Shown: positions 45,656 through 58,515 of the stretch, piece by piece
Layout: each line of letters begins with the position of its first letter
Position numbering within the stretch: position 1 is the stretch's first letter
Assembly (NCBI GenBank): GCA_958450365.1
Contig: CAUEEP010000910.1
Span: 186,001-250,000 of the forward strand
Source of the DNA: Mesorhabditis belari
Taxonomy: Eukaryota > Nematoda > Chromadorea > Rhabditida > Rhabditidae
Direction: 5' to 3'
DNA length: 64,000 bases
Position numbers and translations under genes: made by a program
The notes under the pieces: generated by a model
What the model was told of the DNA's origin: nothing
Database searches by the model: none
What the model saw: the letters and a program-made list of their open reading frames with translations, nothing else

Positions 45656-46099
45656 GATTTCCCTTATCAGCTATTTTTGGTGTAACAAGAGCAGATTTGT
45701 AGCATTGTAGAATTGTAGAATTGTAGCAGAATTGTAGCAGAATTTCTAGCAAAAATGCAAGCAAACTCGCCCAAAATCCGGATAAAAAACGAAATCTTCT
45801 TGTCCTCCCCGTTTCAACCAGCCAACAAATTTGCATTAGTGAAATCAGTGAAATTTTCTACCGTTTCCCTTTAAATGAATATCTTTTGTGGTATAATGAG
45901 TGCCTTAACTGAATATCTTTTTGATGTAATGACCGTTTCATCGTGATCGTCGCCTCTCGATTTCTTCCAGACGGGTTTCTAATTTCTTTTTCTTTATATC
46001 AAATATTTCCTATTTCCTATTTTTGAACAAATCAGGCTAAATCTTTCTCTCCAAATTTCACATTCCATTCTAGAAAATCCCATTCGATTTTTAGCAATA

Positions 46100-46432
46100 G
46101 CAAAAGCAATCATATGATCTAATGATTTTTCAAGTAATCTAATGATTTTTCAAGTAATTTAATGATTTTTCAAGTAATTTAATCATTTTTCAAGTAATCT
46201 AATGACTTTTCAAGTAATCTAATGACTTTTCAAGTAATCTAATGATTTTTCAAGCAATTTAATCATTTTTCAAGCAATTTAATCATTTTTCAAGCAATTT
46301 AATCATTTTTCAAGCAATCTAATCATTTCTAAAGCAATCTAATCATTTTTCAAGCAATCTAATGATTTTTCAACCAATCTAATGACTTTTCTAATCATTT
46401 TTCAAGCAATCTAATCATTTTTCATTGTGATT
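46100..46432. repeat. Minisatellite, unit AATCATTTTTCAAGCAATCT (20 bp)
   Basis: About 16 copies with AATGATTTTT/AATGACTTTT and AAGTAATTT variants. Confidence 0.92.
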
Positions 46433-46796
46433 TCTCATCTTTTGTCTAGTCGCCGTTGAAAAGAAAAAAAAATGAGCTTCGTGCTTTTTGGTTATCCGCT
46501 AAAATTGCCTCCGAATTGTATGCAAAGAATTCTTTTTTGTTTTTTTTTGAAAATGCCCTAAATTGAGAGCACTTTTTATGTGCATGTGAAACGACAATGT
46601 TCTGCCTTTTTGAATACTCAATATTGAATAAAGAACCATTTTTTTTAAAGAACTTCAAATCCCTATCGAACACAAATGTTTGCAAAGCTTTAGAACAAAA
46701 GCAAAACAGAATTTTTCAACGAATTTCGAGGAATTTCGAGGAATTTCAAGGAATTTCAAGGAATTTCGCTCACGATTTACTCAATTTATTGAATTT

Positions 46797-47311
46797 ATTG
46801 GGTTGGTGGAAAAGTTCTTTCCGATTTTTTGGGAGAGTACCTTAAATTTGTCGAATTTTGACGTTTTATAGCTCATCCTAAAGCTGAATTCAAACAAAAA
46901 AACGAGAAAAACGAGAAAAACGAAGGAAAATCGCGAAAAGCGGCTGAAAGGCTATTGATCTGAGGGTCGCTGGTTCGACTTCCACCGGTGACAATATTTT
47001 TCAAAAATTTTTTGCTAAGATTCTGAAAACGCGTGTCTAGGGATTATTTTTGACGCTGATCACGAAACACATGTTTTTAGCCTAGGTTTCTGCACGGAAA
47101 ACTAACGAAACGTGAAAACAGCAATTTTTTGGCTCTGCCGTCCTTTACTAAAATAGCTGTAAAAGCTTTTAGAAAAGAGATATCTCAAAACGGTTTTTAC
47201 CAATCGATCCGTCTTGAATTCAGCTTTACGATGAGCTATAAAACGTCAAAATTCGACAAATTTAAGGTACTCCCCCAAAAAATCGGGAAGGACTTTTCCA
47301 TCAACCCAATA
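46797..47311. mobile_element. Mariner-type inverted-repeat element
   Basis: Ends TTGGGTTGGTGGAAAAGTTC and TTTTCCATCAACCCAA, with matching inverted inner sequence (GAATTTTGACGTTTTATAGC and complement). A tRNA 3'-half-like stretch, TCGCTGGTTCGACTTCCACC, lies at 46970-46993. Confidence 0.78.
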
Positions 47312-47594
47312 GTAAATCGTTTACTAAAGATTTACCAAAGGTTTACTAAAGATCTGAATTTATTGGGCATAAAGCCAAGTAAGCCAATGCCAGCATGAAT
47401 TACAGAAATACAGGTTGAGGGAAAACTATGGAACGACAATTAATGAAAAGTTCTTAATCGTAAATTTTTGCAGTGGGCAACAATTCATAAAATTAAAGAA
47501 AAACAAATTAAGTACATTAAGTACAACATAAAAATCTTTAAATCTCAAAATGACCAGCATTTGCAGCAACACATTTCTTCAAGCGATTGGGAAA

Positions 47595-48045
47595 GTCGTC
47601 GATTGCCTTATAGCAATCGACGACTGTGTTATAGCAATCGACGACTGTGTTATAGCAATCGACGACTGTGTTATAGCAGTTGACGACTGTGTTATAGCAG
47701 TTGACGACTGCTTTATAGCAATCGACGACTGTGTTATAGCAGTTGACGACTGTGTTATAGCAGTTGACGACTGTGTTATAGCAGTTGACGACTGTGTTAT
47801 AGCAGTTGACGACTGTGTTATAGCAGTTGACGACTGTGTTATAGCAGTTGACGACTGCTTTATAGCAATCGACGACTGTCTTATAGCAATCGACGACTGT
47901 CTTATAGCAATCGACGACTGTCTTATAGCAATCGACGACTGTCTTATAGCAATCGACGACTGTCTTACAGCAATCGACGACTGCCTTACAGCAATCGACG
48001 ACTGCCTTAGAGCAATCGACGACTGCATTATAGCAATCGACGCTG
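47595..48045. repeat. Minisatellite, unit TTATAGCAATCGACGACTGTG (21 bp)
   Basis: About 21 copies with AGCAATCG/AGCAGTTG block variants. The 21-bp unit keeps open frames of 160-220 codons on both strands; these are not called as genes because the frame content follows the repeat exactly. Confidence 0.93.
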
Positions 48046-49099
48046 TGCTGTCTTGGCGCCATTTTCGGAGCAATCCGAGCAACTTTATTTAAAAGTGTAA
48101 GGTCAAAGCAAGTCTTGCTGCAAATAGTGTTGCTGTTGCTCCACGTTCTTAAATTGTCGCCATTTTCGAAGCTATCTGAGTTCCTTTTCGCTTGCAGCAA
48201 GATCCGAGCTGCTATTCTGTTGCAGTAAGATCAGCCTTTGCTCTAGAATAGAAGCAACAGAATAGCACGTGTTGCTGTGAAAGTCAAGTTTCCATATGTC
48301 AGAGAAATCGACTCCCCTGCCTTAACCAAGTCAAAGAGTCGATTGATGTTTGTTTCAAAGACTTGATTTATGTTTGTTTCAAAGAGTCGATTGTTGTTTG
48401 AGATTTAGCACAAGCCTTTGTCTTTAGAATGGATCAAATAGAATAATCGAGAGCGTTGAGATCAGGCGAGTTCGATTGCCATTCACCAGGAGTCTGTGCG
48501 CTGACATCAACGGTGATCCAATGGAAACGATTCAATCTTCTTAGCGATCTTCTTGAGCCTAGATCCTTTCCTTTCCCTCTTTCCCAGTCCCGAGTCCTTT
48601 TTGCTTTTCATATCTAAGCGCTTAATAATAGTTAAAAGCAAATGAAAAAAGAAAAACAACAAAAAACAGCTGATTGCAAAGTTTGTTCCATAATTTTGCC
48701 ACTCGAGAAGTACAGTCGAGTACAGCCGAGAAATACTAAGACTTCATACTCTTTGTATAATATAATCTTGGTTAAAACGCCAAAAGAACGCCAAAATAGG
48801 CTTTATAGCCAAATTCGGGTCTGGCTTCTGATCGGTTCTGATGAACCTAATGATTTTTAGTCAAGCATGTAGCAAAGCCAGGTCTGGTCAAGTTAGGACT
48901 TGGCTTCTTACCTTCCGGACCCTGATTTTGCCTAACCGAGGAAAACCAACCCTGCTGGTTTGCAGAACTTCACCCACTACCTGGCTCTATCTTCTGGCCT
49001 GATCTGGCTCAGCTTACAAACCCAACAACCAAGTTTTAACATTCCTGGATGTACAAAACTTCTAGACAAACTGTTGAAAGTATGCTTTTTGGTGTACTG

Positions 49100-49224
49100 G
49101 TTTTGGCAAAGTACAACGCAAAGTACAACGCAAAGTACAACGCAAAGTACAACGTAAAGTACAACGCAAAGTACAACGCAAAGTACAACACAAAGTACAA
49201 CGCAAAGTACAACGCAAAGTACAC
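49100..49224. repeat. Minisatellite, unit AAAGTACAACGC (12 bp)
   Basis: About ten copies. Confidence 0.92.
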
Positions 49225-49959
49225 CTCTCATTGTTCCACAAAACTTTATCCTTTCTCCAACTTTCTATAGCCGGCTGGGTATTATTGGAAAGCTCAATTG
49301 CTCGCCAAGATCTCGATGCCAAGACCCATAAAGAGATCTCGATGAAAGAAGACATTTGGTTGTCTTTCACTCAATTCATTCGTATTCAAAGCGTCTTATC
49401 TGACACCCTTTTGAGAGGAATGAGTAAAAGAAAGGGAAGTAATTAAGTGAAGAAAAGGGAAAGGAAAAGAGAGAGTCGGCCACACACAGACACAAACCAT
49501 TTGAGAAGGGTACGACCAATTACAGCATATGTTATGAAAGGGGAAGAAAGGGTTCGCTTACTATTAGAGAAATACTTACTCTGACACGCAATTCAATTCT
49601 CATTCAATTTATTCTCACGTTCTTTAAAACTAAGACATCCATCCCCATCCCTGTTCGATTTCCTTTTGTTTTCCGTCTAGGGTTCTTGTGAGTTGAATTG
49701 GAATTGAAAGACTTTATTAGAGAGCAAAACAGTAGCTTCTGAATGCTGATTATGCTACAGTAGCTTTTGAATGCTGATTATGCTATAGTAGCTTTTAAAG
49801 CTTTCAGAAACGATCTTTTCTTCTCAAAAATAGTGGAATTCAATACGCGAAATGGAATTGAATAGAATTCCACAAAATAGTGGAATTCAATTCAACATTT
49901 TTTCGATTCAAGAGTGGAATTCGATTCATTTTCTTAAAAAAAGCAAAAAGAATATACCG

Positions 49960-50048
49960 AGAGTGAACTCAAAACCGAGCAAAAGATTCTGGAGGATCCA
50001 CTACACATTCTAGCGGACACACTATCCACTTTGCCATTAGCTCTCTTT
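49960..50048 (-). other. tRNA-like element
   Basis: Minus strand ATGGCAAAGTGGATAGTGTG (A-box like) and TGCTCGGTTTTGAGTTCACTC (B-box like). Downstream GATGCCAGATATCTCGCG matches, in inverse, the 25272 element. Confidence 0.5.
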
Positions 50049-50540
50049 AATCAAGAAAGAAGGACTCCGAAAATGCTTAAAATGCCTAAACTTTGATGCC
50101 AGATATCTCGCGTTACAGAGCTCCATTGGAAAAAGGAAAAGCATATTCAGAATCAGCCGATTCTATTAATTGGCTCTCATATTAAAAGGCCACCTTGACC
50201 TGGTCTTTCCCTAGTTTGTGGGACTCTTTGATCCCTTCTCTTCTCCTCGACAATTCATTTTCCTTTCCTTTTCTCTTTCTTTTCTCTTTCTTTTCTTCAC
50301 TAAAAGCTTTCCTCCTCCATTATTCTAGCACCTAGCTATTAGAGGGGGAAACCCTTTCAGCAACCAAACAAAACCAAGACATTCATCCCCATCCCTGCTC
50401 GATTTCCTTTTGTTTCATTGTCTTTAATCATGGTAAGAAAGAGTTTTGTTTTTATAGATCCTTTATAGATTGTTGCTTTCTAAAAGAATTTGATTAAGGA
50501 AAACCGCAAAAAGAAAAACCGGTGATGTTTTCAGCAATAT

Positions 50541-50765
50541 AAAGTACTGGACAATGAAATATTATATTTGAAAAAAAGATCGTCACTTTCGCGCGTCTGT
50601 AACTCCCTTGTCTTTGAGTTTAAACTATTAGTGTTATACATTTTCTGAAAGCTCTTTTCAAGGGCTACACAATGGTAATATTAATATTTAGAGAATACGG
50701 TAAAGACAAGGGAGTTACAGACGCGCGAAAGTGACGATCATTGTCCAGATGATGATGATTGTCCA
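50541..50765. mobile_element. Foldback MITE, second full copy
   Basis: AGTACTGGACAATGAAATAT start, GTCACTTTCGCGCGTCTGTA, CTATTAGTGTTATACA and the inverted GACGCGCGAAAGTGACGATC end. Opposite orientation to 14017-14240. Confidence 0.75.
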
Positions 50766-51577
50766 GTAGTGTCCCTCCCTTCTCTACAAAAACCTCAAAT
50801 ACATTACTCTTATTGTTAGTTTGAAGGAAGTAAATCATTCAGGCAAAATTGATATTTAAAATTAGCATTTGCTGAATTACAAACACTGGATTACATAAAA
50901 CCTTAACAGTTCATCGGCCACTTGAAACTTAGATCTCAAACTGACATATTTCTTGTAATCACAAATTGCGATAGATTTTGATTTTGCGATAGATTTTGAA
51001 TAAGAACAACCCCCTTTTCCAAGCAGTGGCTTAGGAATGATTGATGGCGGAGCACTAGAGAACGGTTCGCTCACACTTGACAACGATCCTGTAAGCCTCA
51101 AAGTCTACGATCTCGATCTCGATCAAGGTGAACTCGATGAACAAGACGAAAACCCTATTCGAGTTTGTTTACTCAAGAAAAAATTCAGTTAACTTTCATT
51201 TCAGACTCGCTTTGCAAATCCATCTCAATATCTTAGTGCTAGTGTTCTTTTTATCGATTTCTATAGGTATTTCTTTATCCAGCTTGCCATTAGCAATCTT
51301 TGTGTGCATTAGATGAAAGCAGTACATCAAGCACTGAAGTAAAGCAGTAAATCAGTGAGAAGTAAATGTTTAGCTTTCAATTTTGGCTTTGATTCTTCAT
51401 CTATCTTGCATAACCTATTTTGACAAAAATCGATTCAAAAAAAGATTTAAACACTCTTGATATGAAAACTTTGATTTCAGTTATATGCAAAAATAGCTCA
51501 GATTTGGCTTGATAGTTGATCAAGCCAAATCTGAGCGCCAACTAGCACAAATAATAACAGTTCTAAGGGTATTTTTA

Positions 51578-52092
51578 AGTTTAAGTTGTTGGCTTCAAGT
51601 TGTTGGCTTCAAGTCGTTGGCTTCAAGTTGTTGGCTTCAAATTGTTGGCCTCAAGTTGTTAGTCAAGTGTTGGTCAGTTGTGGCTTCAAGTCGTTGGCTT
51701 CAAGTTGTGGTCAAGTCGTTGGCTTCCAGTTGTTGGCTTCAAGGCGTTGGTTTCAAGTTGTTGGCTTCAAGTCGTTGGCTTCAAGTTGTTGGCTTCAAGT
51801 CGTTGGCTTCAAGTTGTTGGCTTCAAGTCGTTGGCTTCAAGTCGTTGGCTTCAAGTTGTTGGCTTCAAGTCGCTGGCTTCAAGTTGTTGGCTTCAAATTG
51901 TTGGCCTCAAGTTGTTAGCTTCAAGTCGTTGGCTTCCAGTTGTTGGCTTCAAGTCGTTGGCTTCAAGTTGTTGGCTTCAAGTCGTTGGCTTCAAGTCGTT
52001 GGCTTCAAGTCGTTGGCTTCAAGTTGTTGGCTTCAAGTCGTTGGCTTCAAGTTGTTGGCTTCAAGTTGTTGGCTTCAAGTTGTTGGCCATGT
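51578..52092. repeat. Minisatellite, unit GTTGGCTTCAAGTC (14 bp)
   Basis: About 36 copies with TTGTTGG/TCGTTGG alternation and a 70-bp superunit recurring (CAAATTGTTGGCCTCAAG at 51637 and 51893). Long ORFs here are array translations. Confidence 0.93.
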
Positions 52093-53011
52093 CTTGTAAT
52101 CAAGGACACATCTCTTTTCACCTCAAACATTTCCTCATTCATCAATCCAATCAATTCATTGATCAATTTTCATTATTGTAATGTCAAGGAGAAAAAGAGG
52201 AAATGAAAAGATCCATAATGGAGTCTTATCCCTTTTCCTCTTTTCTCTTTTTCTTACGGGTCAATCCGCACCCATCTGGCCAAGATATTGGTTCTCGATT
52301 TCTTCTCATAATCTAAAACAAAAAGGTCATACAGTTTTTTTCTTGATTTAGAACTCAATTTGTAACCCATTCTTCAACGGTTATAGTTAAGCAATTCATT
52401 CAAATTCTCTTCCATTCTGTGTCAACTTTCGAACTTTCAAAGCTTCAGTAATGATCAAATTTGTCTGCCGCTAACTCTCTTAAACTTCTCCTTGAAAACC
52501 AAAAAGCTTTACTTACAATTGTGCATACAAAAATACAAAATTCGATCTTTTATCAACAACAACAATTCTTTGTCTTGTCTAAAAGCCTTGAATTTTTCTT
52601 TCTAAATCTTTTCTTTCTTTTCTTTCTTTCTAAATTTCTTTATCATCAATTTTCCTGTTTCTTGAGACAAAATCGGAGTTTTCCTTTGTGATTCAAAGCT
52701 CAAAATGTTAACAACAACAGCATACAATAGCTTTTTGCTTAAAACCTTAAAGCTTTCTTTTAAAAATTCTAAAAAACTCGTTGTTTCCGCTAATTTTTCT
52801 TGCTAAAACCTCATCAAAATGGTGTTTTTTGATAGTTGATGAGGAATACTTTATACACTCTAGTATCTAGCACTTCTTACTTCAAAATAGGGAAAATTGT
52901 AGGCACTATGTGTATCTGAGAGATGCCGAAAGGAGAACTAGGGGAAGGGCGGAGGGGGTGATGGGGCAGGGTCCTAACGGGATTTCCCCTCCCCTCTTTT
53001 CCCCTTTTTCC

Positions 53012-53041
53012 CTTCCTTCTTCTTCCTCTTCTTCCTCCTCT

Positions 53042-53100
<59 letters not shown>

Positions 53101-53112
53101 TTCTTCGCCTCT
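53012..53112. repeat. TCTTCC/TCTTCT microsatellite
   Basis: Pyrimidine-only trinucleotide-type repeat giving a poly-Ser/poly-Arg-Lys reading on the two strands. Confidence 0.9.
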
Positions 53113-53489
53113 CCTTTGCCCATTTCAATTCCCATCCTCTTTTTCTTTTCTTTCAAAAGCGCTCCTTTCCCTTTCTCGACTCGCTAATTCTCTCGCATAC
53201 ACAACAAATATACACATTTATTAGTGGCGCACACTTGTGCCCAAATCTTGTTACTACTGGCTTATCACTCTAGGAAATCCATTTTAAAATCGAAAAGCTT
53301 TAGACTTTTACTGGATATTCAGCTCAAAATAGTTAAATAGTTATATTTAGCTCGGTTTTAGTTCAAGTTTAGGACGAGTTTTAGCTCACAAGTCAGCCAT
53401 AAAATGCTTACCTTTTTGTGGAACCTCTACTGGGAACCTATTTTCGCGACATTTTGATTCACCTTATTACCGTACTTTTAAAAATGTGT

Positions 53490-53562
53490 TATTTAAAGGC
53501 TTGTTGTTTAAAGGCTTGTTGTTTAAAGGCTTGTTGTTTAGGCTTGTTGTTGGCTTGTTTAA
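53490..53562. repeat. Short array TTTAAAGGCTTGTTG
   Basis: Four 15-bp copies, then degenerate. Confidence 0.8.
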
Positions 53563-56121
53563 AGTTGTTGGCTTAGGCTAATCGTAAGGTTTTTTTAAAA
53601 GTTTCAGTTATGCAATGCCTGTCTAACGCTTTTCGAAAAGCTAACACGTTTTCTATCAACGCTAGATGCAAGTTCGGACTCTCCACAATTGACTTAGTAA
53701 AATAAGGCGAAAAATACTTGTTTGTGCCTTTTCTTTAGCAGCAATTGCATGGTGATGGCTTTAATTGAATAGTGATGACTTTAATTGAATTTTAGAAAAA
53801 AACCAATAGCCTACAATTGAATTGAATGCCCATTGAATTTTAAAGCTTTAAAAAGCGCTCGCATGGGCATATAGCAGATTAAATATTGAAGTTTTCATTT
53901 TATTGCATTAAATATTACGTATTGAAGTTTCCTCCACATTTTTTGAGGCTTCTATTGATCCTTGATCCTTCTATTGATCCTTGATCCTTCTATTGATCCT
54001 TCTATTGATCCTTTTTCGTTTTGCTTTACAAAAATCTCTTTAGAAATTCATTATTTATAAGAAAATCTCTATTTTGGCTTTTCCCAAATACTTAAAAGGC
54101 TTCTAAAATGTTTTCATAGCTTCTAAAACTATGAAAACACCCAGGAATAGCTCCATAAATTCTCACTGACTCTACAAAACCCCTTGATCTCACCGCCTTT
54201 CCTCCCGAAACTCATCCATTATTCTCCAAAATTCAGAATTTGATTTGAATTTCTGGTGTTCACGAAATTTGAACTCCTAAATTTTGCGAGAGGCTCACGG
54301 AAAAACCAATAAAATGGCTCATTATATTGGTTTTGAAGGAAAAGGAGAAGGAAAAGGAGAAGGAAAAGGAGACCCTCAATATGGCTGAGTCCCAATTTCT
54401 CTTCATAATGGTATGCATGAAATTTTTTTTCCTTTTGAGTCAACTTTCCAAGAAAGCCAGGGAGCACAGACAGAGTACAGTCTATTTCCATTTATCAAGC
54501 TTGATCCTTGAAAAGCGGTAAATTTATAACTTTTCTGGAAAGCTAGAAGACCGCGACAGATAGCTTGTTTTTCGATAAATAATGCTCCAAGCTTGGGGTA
54601 GGTTTGCTTAGGCCGAATACCTTGGATGTTCTATTTGCCAATAGAAAATGCCTGGCTCCTTGAGTCGATTAGTCTAACTTGTTTACTGTGTTTACTGTGT
54701 TTTCTTGTTCCAGAAAGTTGAAAACAAAAAGTTCTTCAGCCCTTCTTTTGTGTTTTGCTTTGTAAACCCAGTTTCTTTTATTCGAAACTCAAAGAAACTC
54801 AAAGTTTACGTCAGTGCTTTGCCGTTTTCATCACTTTATCACTTCAGCAGTTTCTCAAAAGCGATTTTTAATAATTTGATTGTTTGTTATTTAGGTATAG
54901 TGTCGATTTTGCTTTTTTTTTGACCAATTGACGTTAACTGAATTCAGCTAAACGCTCAATTCCTTTCTTGTTAACCTTGCTTTTTGTTTGTTTCTTGTTT
55001 GTTTCTTGTTTGTTTCTTGTAGTGAATCTTGTTTTGAATTGCTTCTTGAAGCTGCTTCTTATAAATTCAACTTTATTTAGAAGTTAGAGTTTGATAATTA
55101 CAGAAAAATGTGAGATAGTGCTTGCAAATGAGCAAGCTTCCTAAAGCTTAGCAAGCTTCCTAAAGCTTAGCAAGCTTACTCGTGCTTAATTTTTGAACTC
55201 TTCCGTTTTTCTAATTAGCTTTTCTAATTCCGCAGGCACCGGATATCATGAAATTGTTATGAAAGTGACTTTTATTAAATCGTAGATCTGTTGACATCTT
55301 CAATCCAGTAGATAGCTTCAATCCAGCTCAAGAAAGGATTTCACCGAATGCAGATTCACTGAAAGAATATGGGGACAAGAAATAGAAGGGGAAAGCCCGC
55401 GGCTGTCGGCATCAAGCCGCAGAGAAAAAGGGGAAAATGAAAGGAAATGGGGAAAAGAGTCAAAGAGATGCCAACAGCATTTCTGTGGGAAAAGAAAAAG
55501 AAAAAGAAAGGGAAGGGAAGGGAAGGGAAAAGTGAGTGAGACTCTATGGGAATTTGGTGGGAAAAGGGACTTCTCCTCCCTCCCATCAGCCACCTTCTTG
55601 AGCCGGGGCAGAGGCGGAGGGTGGGACCAAACTCGCCGACAGAATCATTTCCCCCACCACGCGCCTTTTCTCACCCGCCTCTATCTTTTCATGGATTTTT
55701 GTTTTTTTGAAAGTTTTATGTTATTTTCTTGCCGTTTTCTGTTTTCTTAGGGATTTTGGTTATTTTTACACTAGCTGTTTAGCTGACTATTAGTCGTTCG
55801 GTCGTTGGAGTCGTTCGGTCGTTGGAAATCGGTCGTATCGTTGGCTATCTGTTTCGATTCGATTAGATCTGTTTAAAATCAGCTTTAAGATTGATTTCTG
55901 GTGATAAAACTCTTTAATTGAAACAGTTTTTCAAATTTCTAAACTCTAATAAGTAGTTCTTATTGAAAAAAAAGCCGAAAAATGAAATTATTCAGTTGTT
56001 CAGCTAAATCCTTCTTACTTTTTCCTAAGAATTGCTAGCTTTTGGCCATTCAAACTTTCACATTTGCATATTTTCTTTGAAGTTTTTAGAGTTTTGATTA
56101 GAGTTTCATAGAGTTTTTGAT

Positions 56122-56312
56122 TTTTAAGTGATAAAAGCGATTTTTAAGTGATAAAAGCGATTTTTAAGTGATAAGAGCGATTTTTAAGCGATAAGAGCGA
56201 TTTTTTAAGTGATAAGAGCGATTTTTAAGTGACAACAGCCATTTTTAAGTGATAAGAGCGATTTTTAAGCGATAAAAGCGATTTTTTAAGTGATAAAAGC
56301 GATTTTTTAGCA
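56122..56312. repeat. Minisatellite, unit TTTTTAAGTGATAAAAGCGA (20 bp)
   Basis: About nine copies. Confidence 0.9.
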
Positions 56313-56874
56313 ACCAATTTCAATTCAAGTTTTTTTAGCGCAAAAATATAGTCGAATAGCTTTGTATTTGTGTCAGAAAGTCAGTCATTGTTGAGTAATT
56401 GATTTAAAGATTATTATCTCTTTCAAATTGTTTCTCTCTTACCATTTCCCTAACTCCAAAAATTGTCTCTTCTCATTACACGGTCGCGTGCTTTTTCCAT
56501 CAGAAAAAAGAGAGTAGTCTATTGCCAAAAACTCGAGGGGAAATTGCTTTTTTTGGTGAGCGCGAGTGAATTCATTTTTGATTGTCCCTTAGCGAGAAAA
56601 AGAAAGAAATTTTGTTGAAATTAGCTTTTGTTGAAAAATGAGAATACATAAGTGAATCATTTCATTCTTCGTTTCAATACGGTTGCAATACGGTTCCTAT
56701 TTTGATCTAGTACGGTTCCAATACGGTTCCAATACGGTTCCTTTTTCGTTCAATCATCACTAATCTGTTTTTATCGAGTTGTCAGTGGCTCAAGAATAGT
56801 TTTGTGCTATCATTATGGTTTACAGGGTTGAGCAAAATTGCAAACATGATTACCAAACGTGATCACCGTTTGCT

Positions 56875-57272
56875 TTAATAGTAGTGCACCCTGAGCTTCG
56901 CCTAAATTCCTCGAAATCTCGAGAAGCCCCAGAACACAGTCAAACTTTGCTGGAGTACCTATTTTGGTCACTTTGTGTAGGTCTTTGTATAGGTACTGTC
57001 ACTTTGTGCAAAATTTTATCCTACTCAAAACAGAGCAGCCCACTTTCGACTTTTCAGATTACCGTTTTCTCTCTAATAGTAGTGCACCCTGAGCGTCGCC
57101 TAAATTCCTCGAAATCTCGAAAAGCGCTTATCAGAACCTATCGATGTGGGGTCGGAAAATGTAGCTGACGATGAGATCTAGAGAGGGATTTGAGTGTTGA
57201 GCTTCTGGGAAAACTTTGGAAGCCGTAAAAAAGTCATCAACTCGGCTCACCGGAGTGCACTACTATTAGAGA
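56875..57272. mobile_element. Inverted-repeat element with duplicated left end
   Basis: TAATAGTAGTGCACCCTGAG occurs at 56878 and 57075 in direct orientation, each followed by CGCCTAAATTCCTCGAAATC. The inverse AGTGCACTACTATTAG lies at 57254-57270. This suggests a nested or truncated insertion. Confidence 0.7.
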
Positions 57273-57427
57273 AAATACGGCATTCTATTTCCTATTTTCT
57301 ATTTTCTATTATCAATTCTTCTTCAAAACTGGTCCCAATCAAATCTCATCGATCTCCATTTAACTCACACAATTGTATCAAATTTTTACAACATTTTCCC
57401 TTTAACGGGTATTTTGTAGTGCTTGCA

Positions 57428-57828
57428 GACAAAATTTTCAGACAGTCTGCCTCGCTCTTCGATTTTTTTTTACTGCCCAAAGCTCCGTCAAGTATGAAAC
57501 CCAGTTCCCCCGGCAAGCCCTTATTTTAAGCTTCATTTTGATACTAAATATGGCTAGGTTCTATTTTGTCATTCTTTAGATTTCGATCAATCTTTGGCTC
57601 GACTCGATATGAGTTCCAGACTTGATAAACTTAACGAGTCCAGAAAACTTTTAATCTAAAATGATCAAAATCTAAAGAATGACAAAACAGAATCTAGCCA
57701 TGTTTAGTATCAAAATGAAGCCTAAAATAAGGGCTTGCGGGGGAACTGGGTTTCATGCTTGAAGGAGCTTTGGGCAGTAAAAAAATTGAAGAGCTAGGCA
57801 GACTGTCTGAAAATTTTGCCCGGATTCG
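57428..57828. mobile_element. Long foldback element
   Basis: Arms of about 175 bp (57428-57605 and 57655-57828): AAAATTTTCAGACAGTCTGC, CTGCCCAAAGCTCC and ATTTTGTCATTCTTTAGATT with their complements. Short spacer of about 50 bp. Confidence 0.85.
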
Positions 57829-58515
57829 TTAGCCATTTTTGGTTAAGCAAGTTGAGCCATTTTTGGCGATTTTCTTTGTAATAAATTGTCAGAAAACGTT
57901 TTTCGATATTTATTTTATGCTAAAATATTATTTAACACCATTTAATAACATTAAGAACTGTCTTTGAGCGAACTGTCTTACTCAATTTTGAGTTGAAGTC
58001 AACTTCTTTTGGTGGCGCAAGGAAAGAAGTGAAAATTGAGTATTTTTCGATGTTTATGTCATACGTGTTCCTTATATTAGTGCTATAAATTGATTGAAAA
58101 TAATTTTTAAACAAAATGCCACAAATTTGGCCAAAAAGAAACTCTTTCTGATTGAAGAATTTTATGATGAAAATCGCCAAAAATGGCAGCGTGCCAGAGA
58201 GGGATCAACTCATTGAAGGGCTTGTAAAATGAGTTGTATATCTCCAATCGGGAAACTTTTAATAGATAAATGTAGCCAAGATTAAGGGCTTCAATATTTT
58301 ATATAGCAATTGGCATATTAGGGTTGAACTTCGTGTTTGGGAGAAGTCATACTGAGCACCCGGTAAGGAGTACCAAAAAGAAGTCATGCTGAACACTCTG
58401 TATTATTTCTATACTTTACCTATATGCTTTTTTTGTGTTCTTGACGTTCCTATCATCTCAGTTTCCTAACTAGAAGCATTTTCTATCATTTTCTATCATT
58501 TTCTATCATTTTCAG

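Larger units (their letters stand above)
45039..58515. other. Gene-poor spacer, ace-1 to LRR gene
   Basis: No conserved exon chain recognised. The contents are arrays and foldback elements listed separately. The unseen first exon of the LRR gene may lie in the right part; 49230-49450, 51100-51370, 52400-52900 and 54700-55100 look like plain AT-rich unique sequence. Confidence 0.55.

Noticed and set aside
51509..52181. 196-codon and 167-codon ORFs rich in ASSCWLQVVGFK
   Set aside because: Array translation of a 14-bp unit; no start context, no splice signals, no conserved domain.
52910..53224. Poly-Ser ORF (plus) and Arg/Lys-rich ORF (minus)
   Set aside because: Simple TCTTCC microsatellite.
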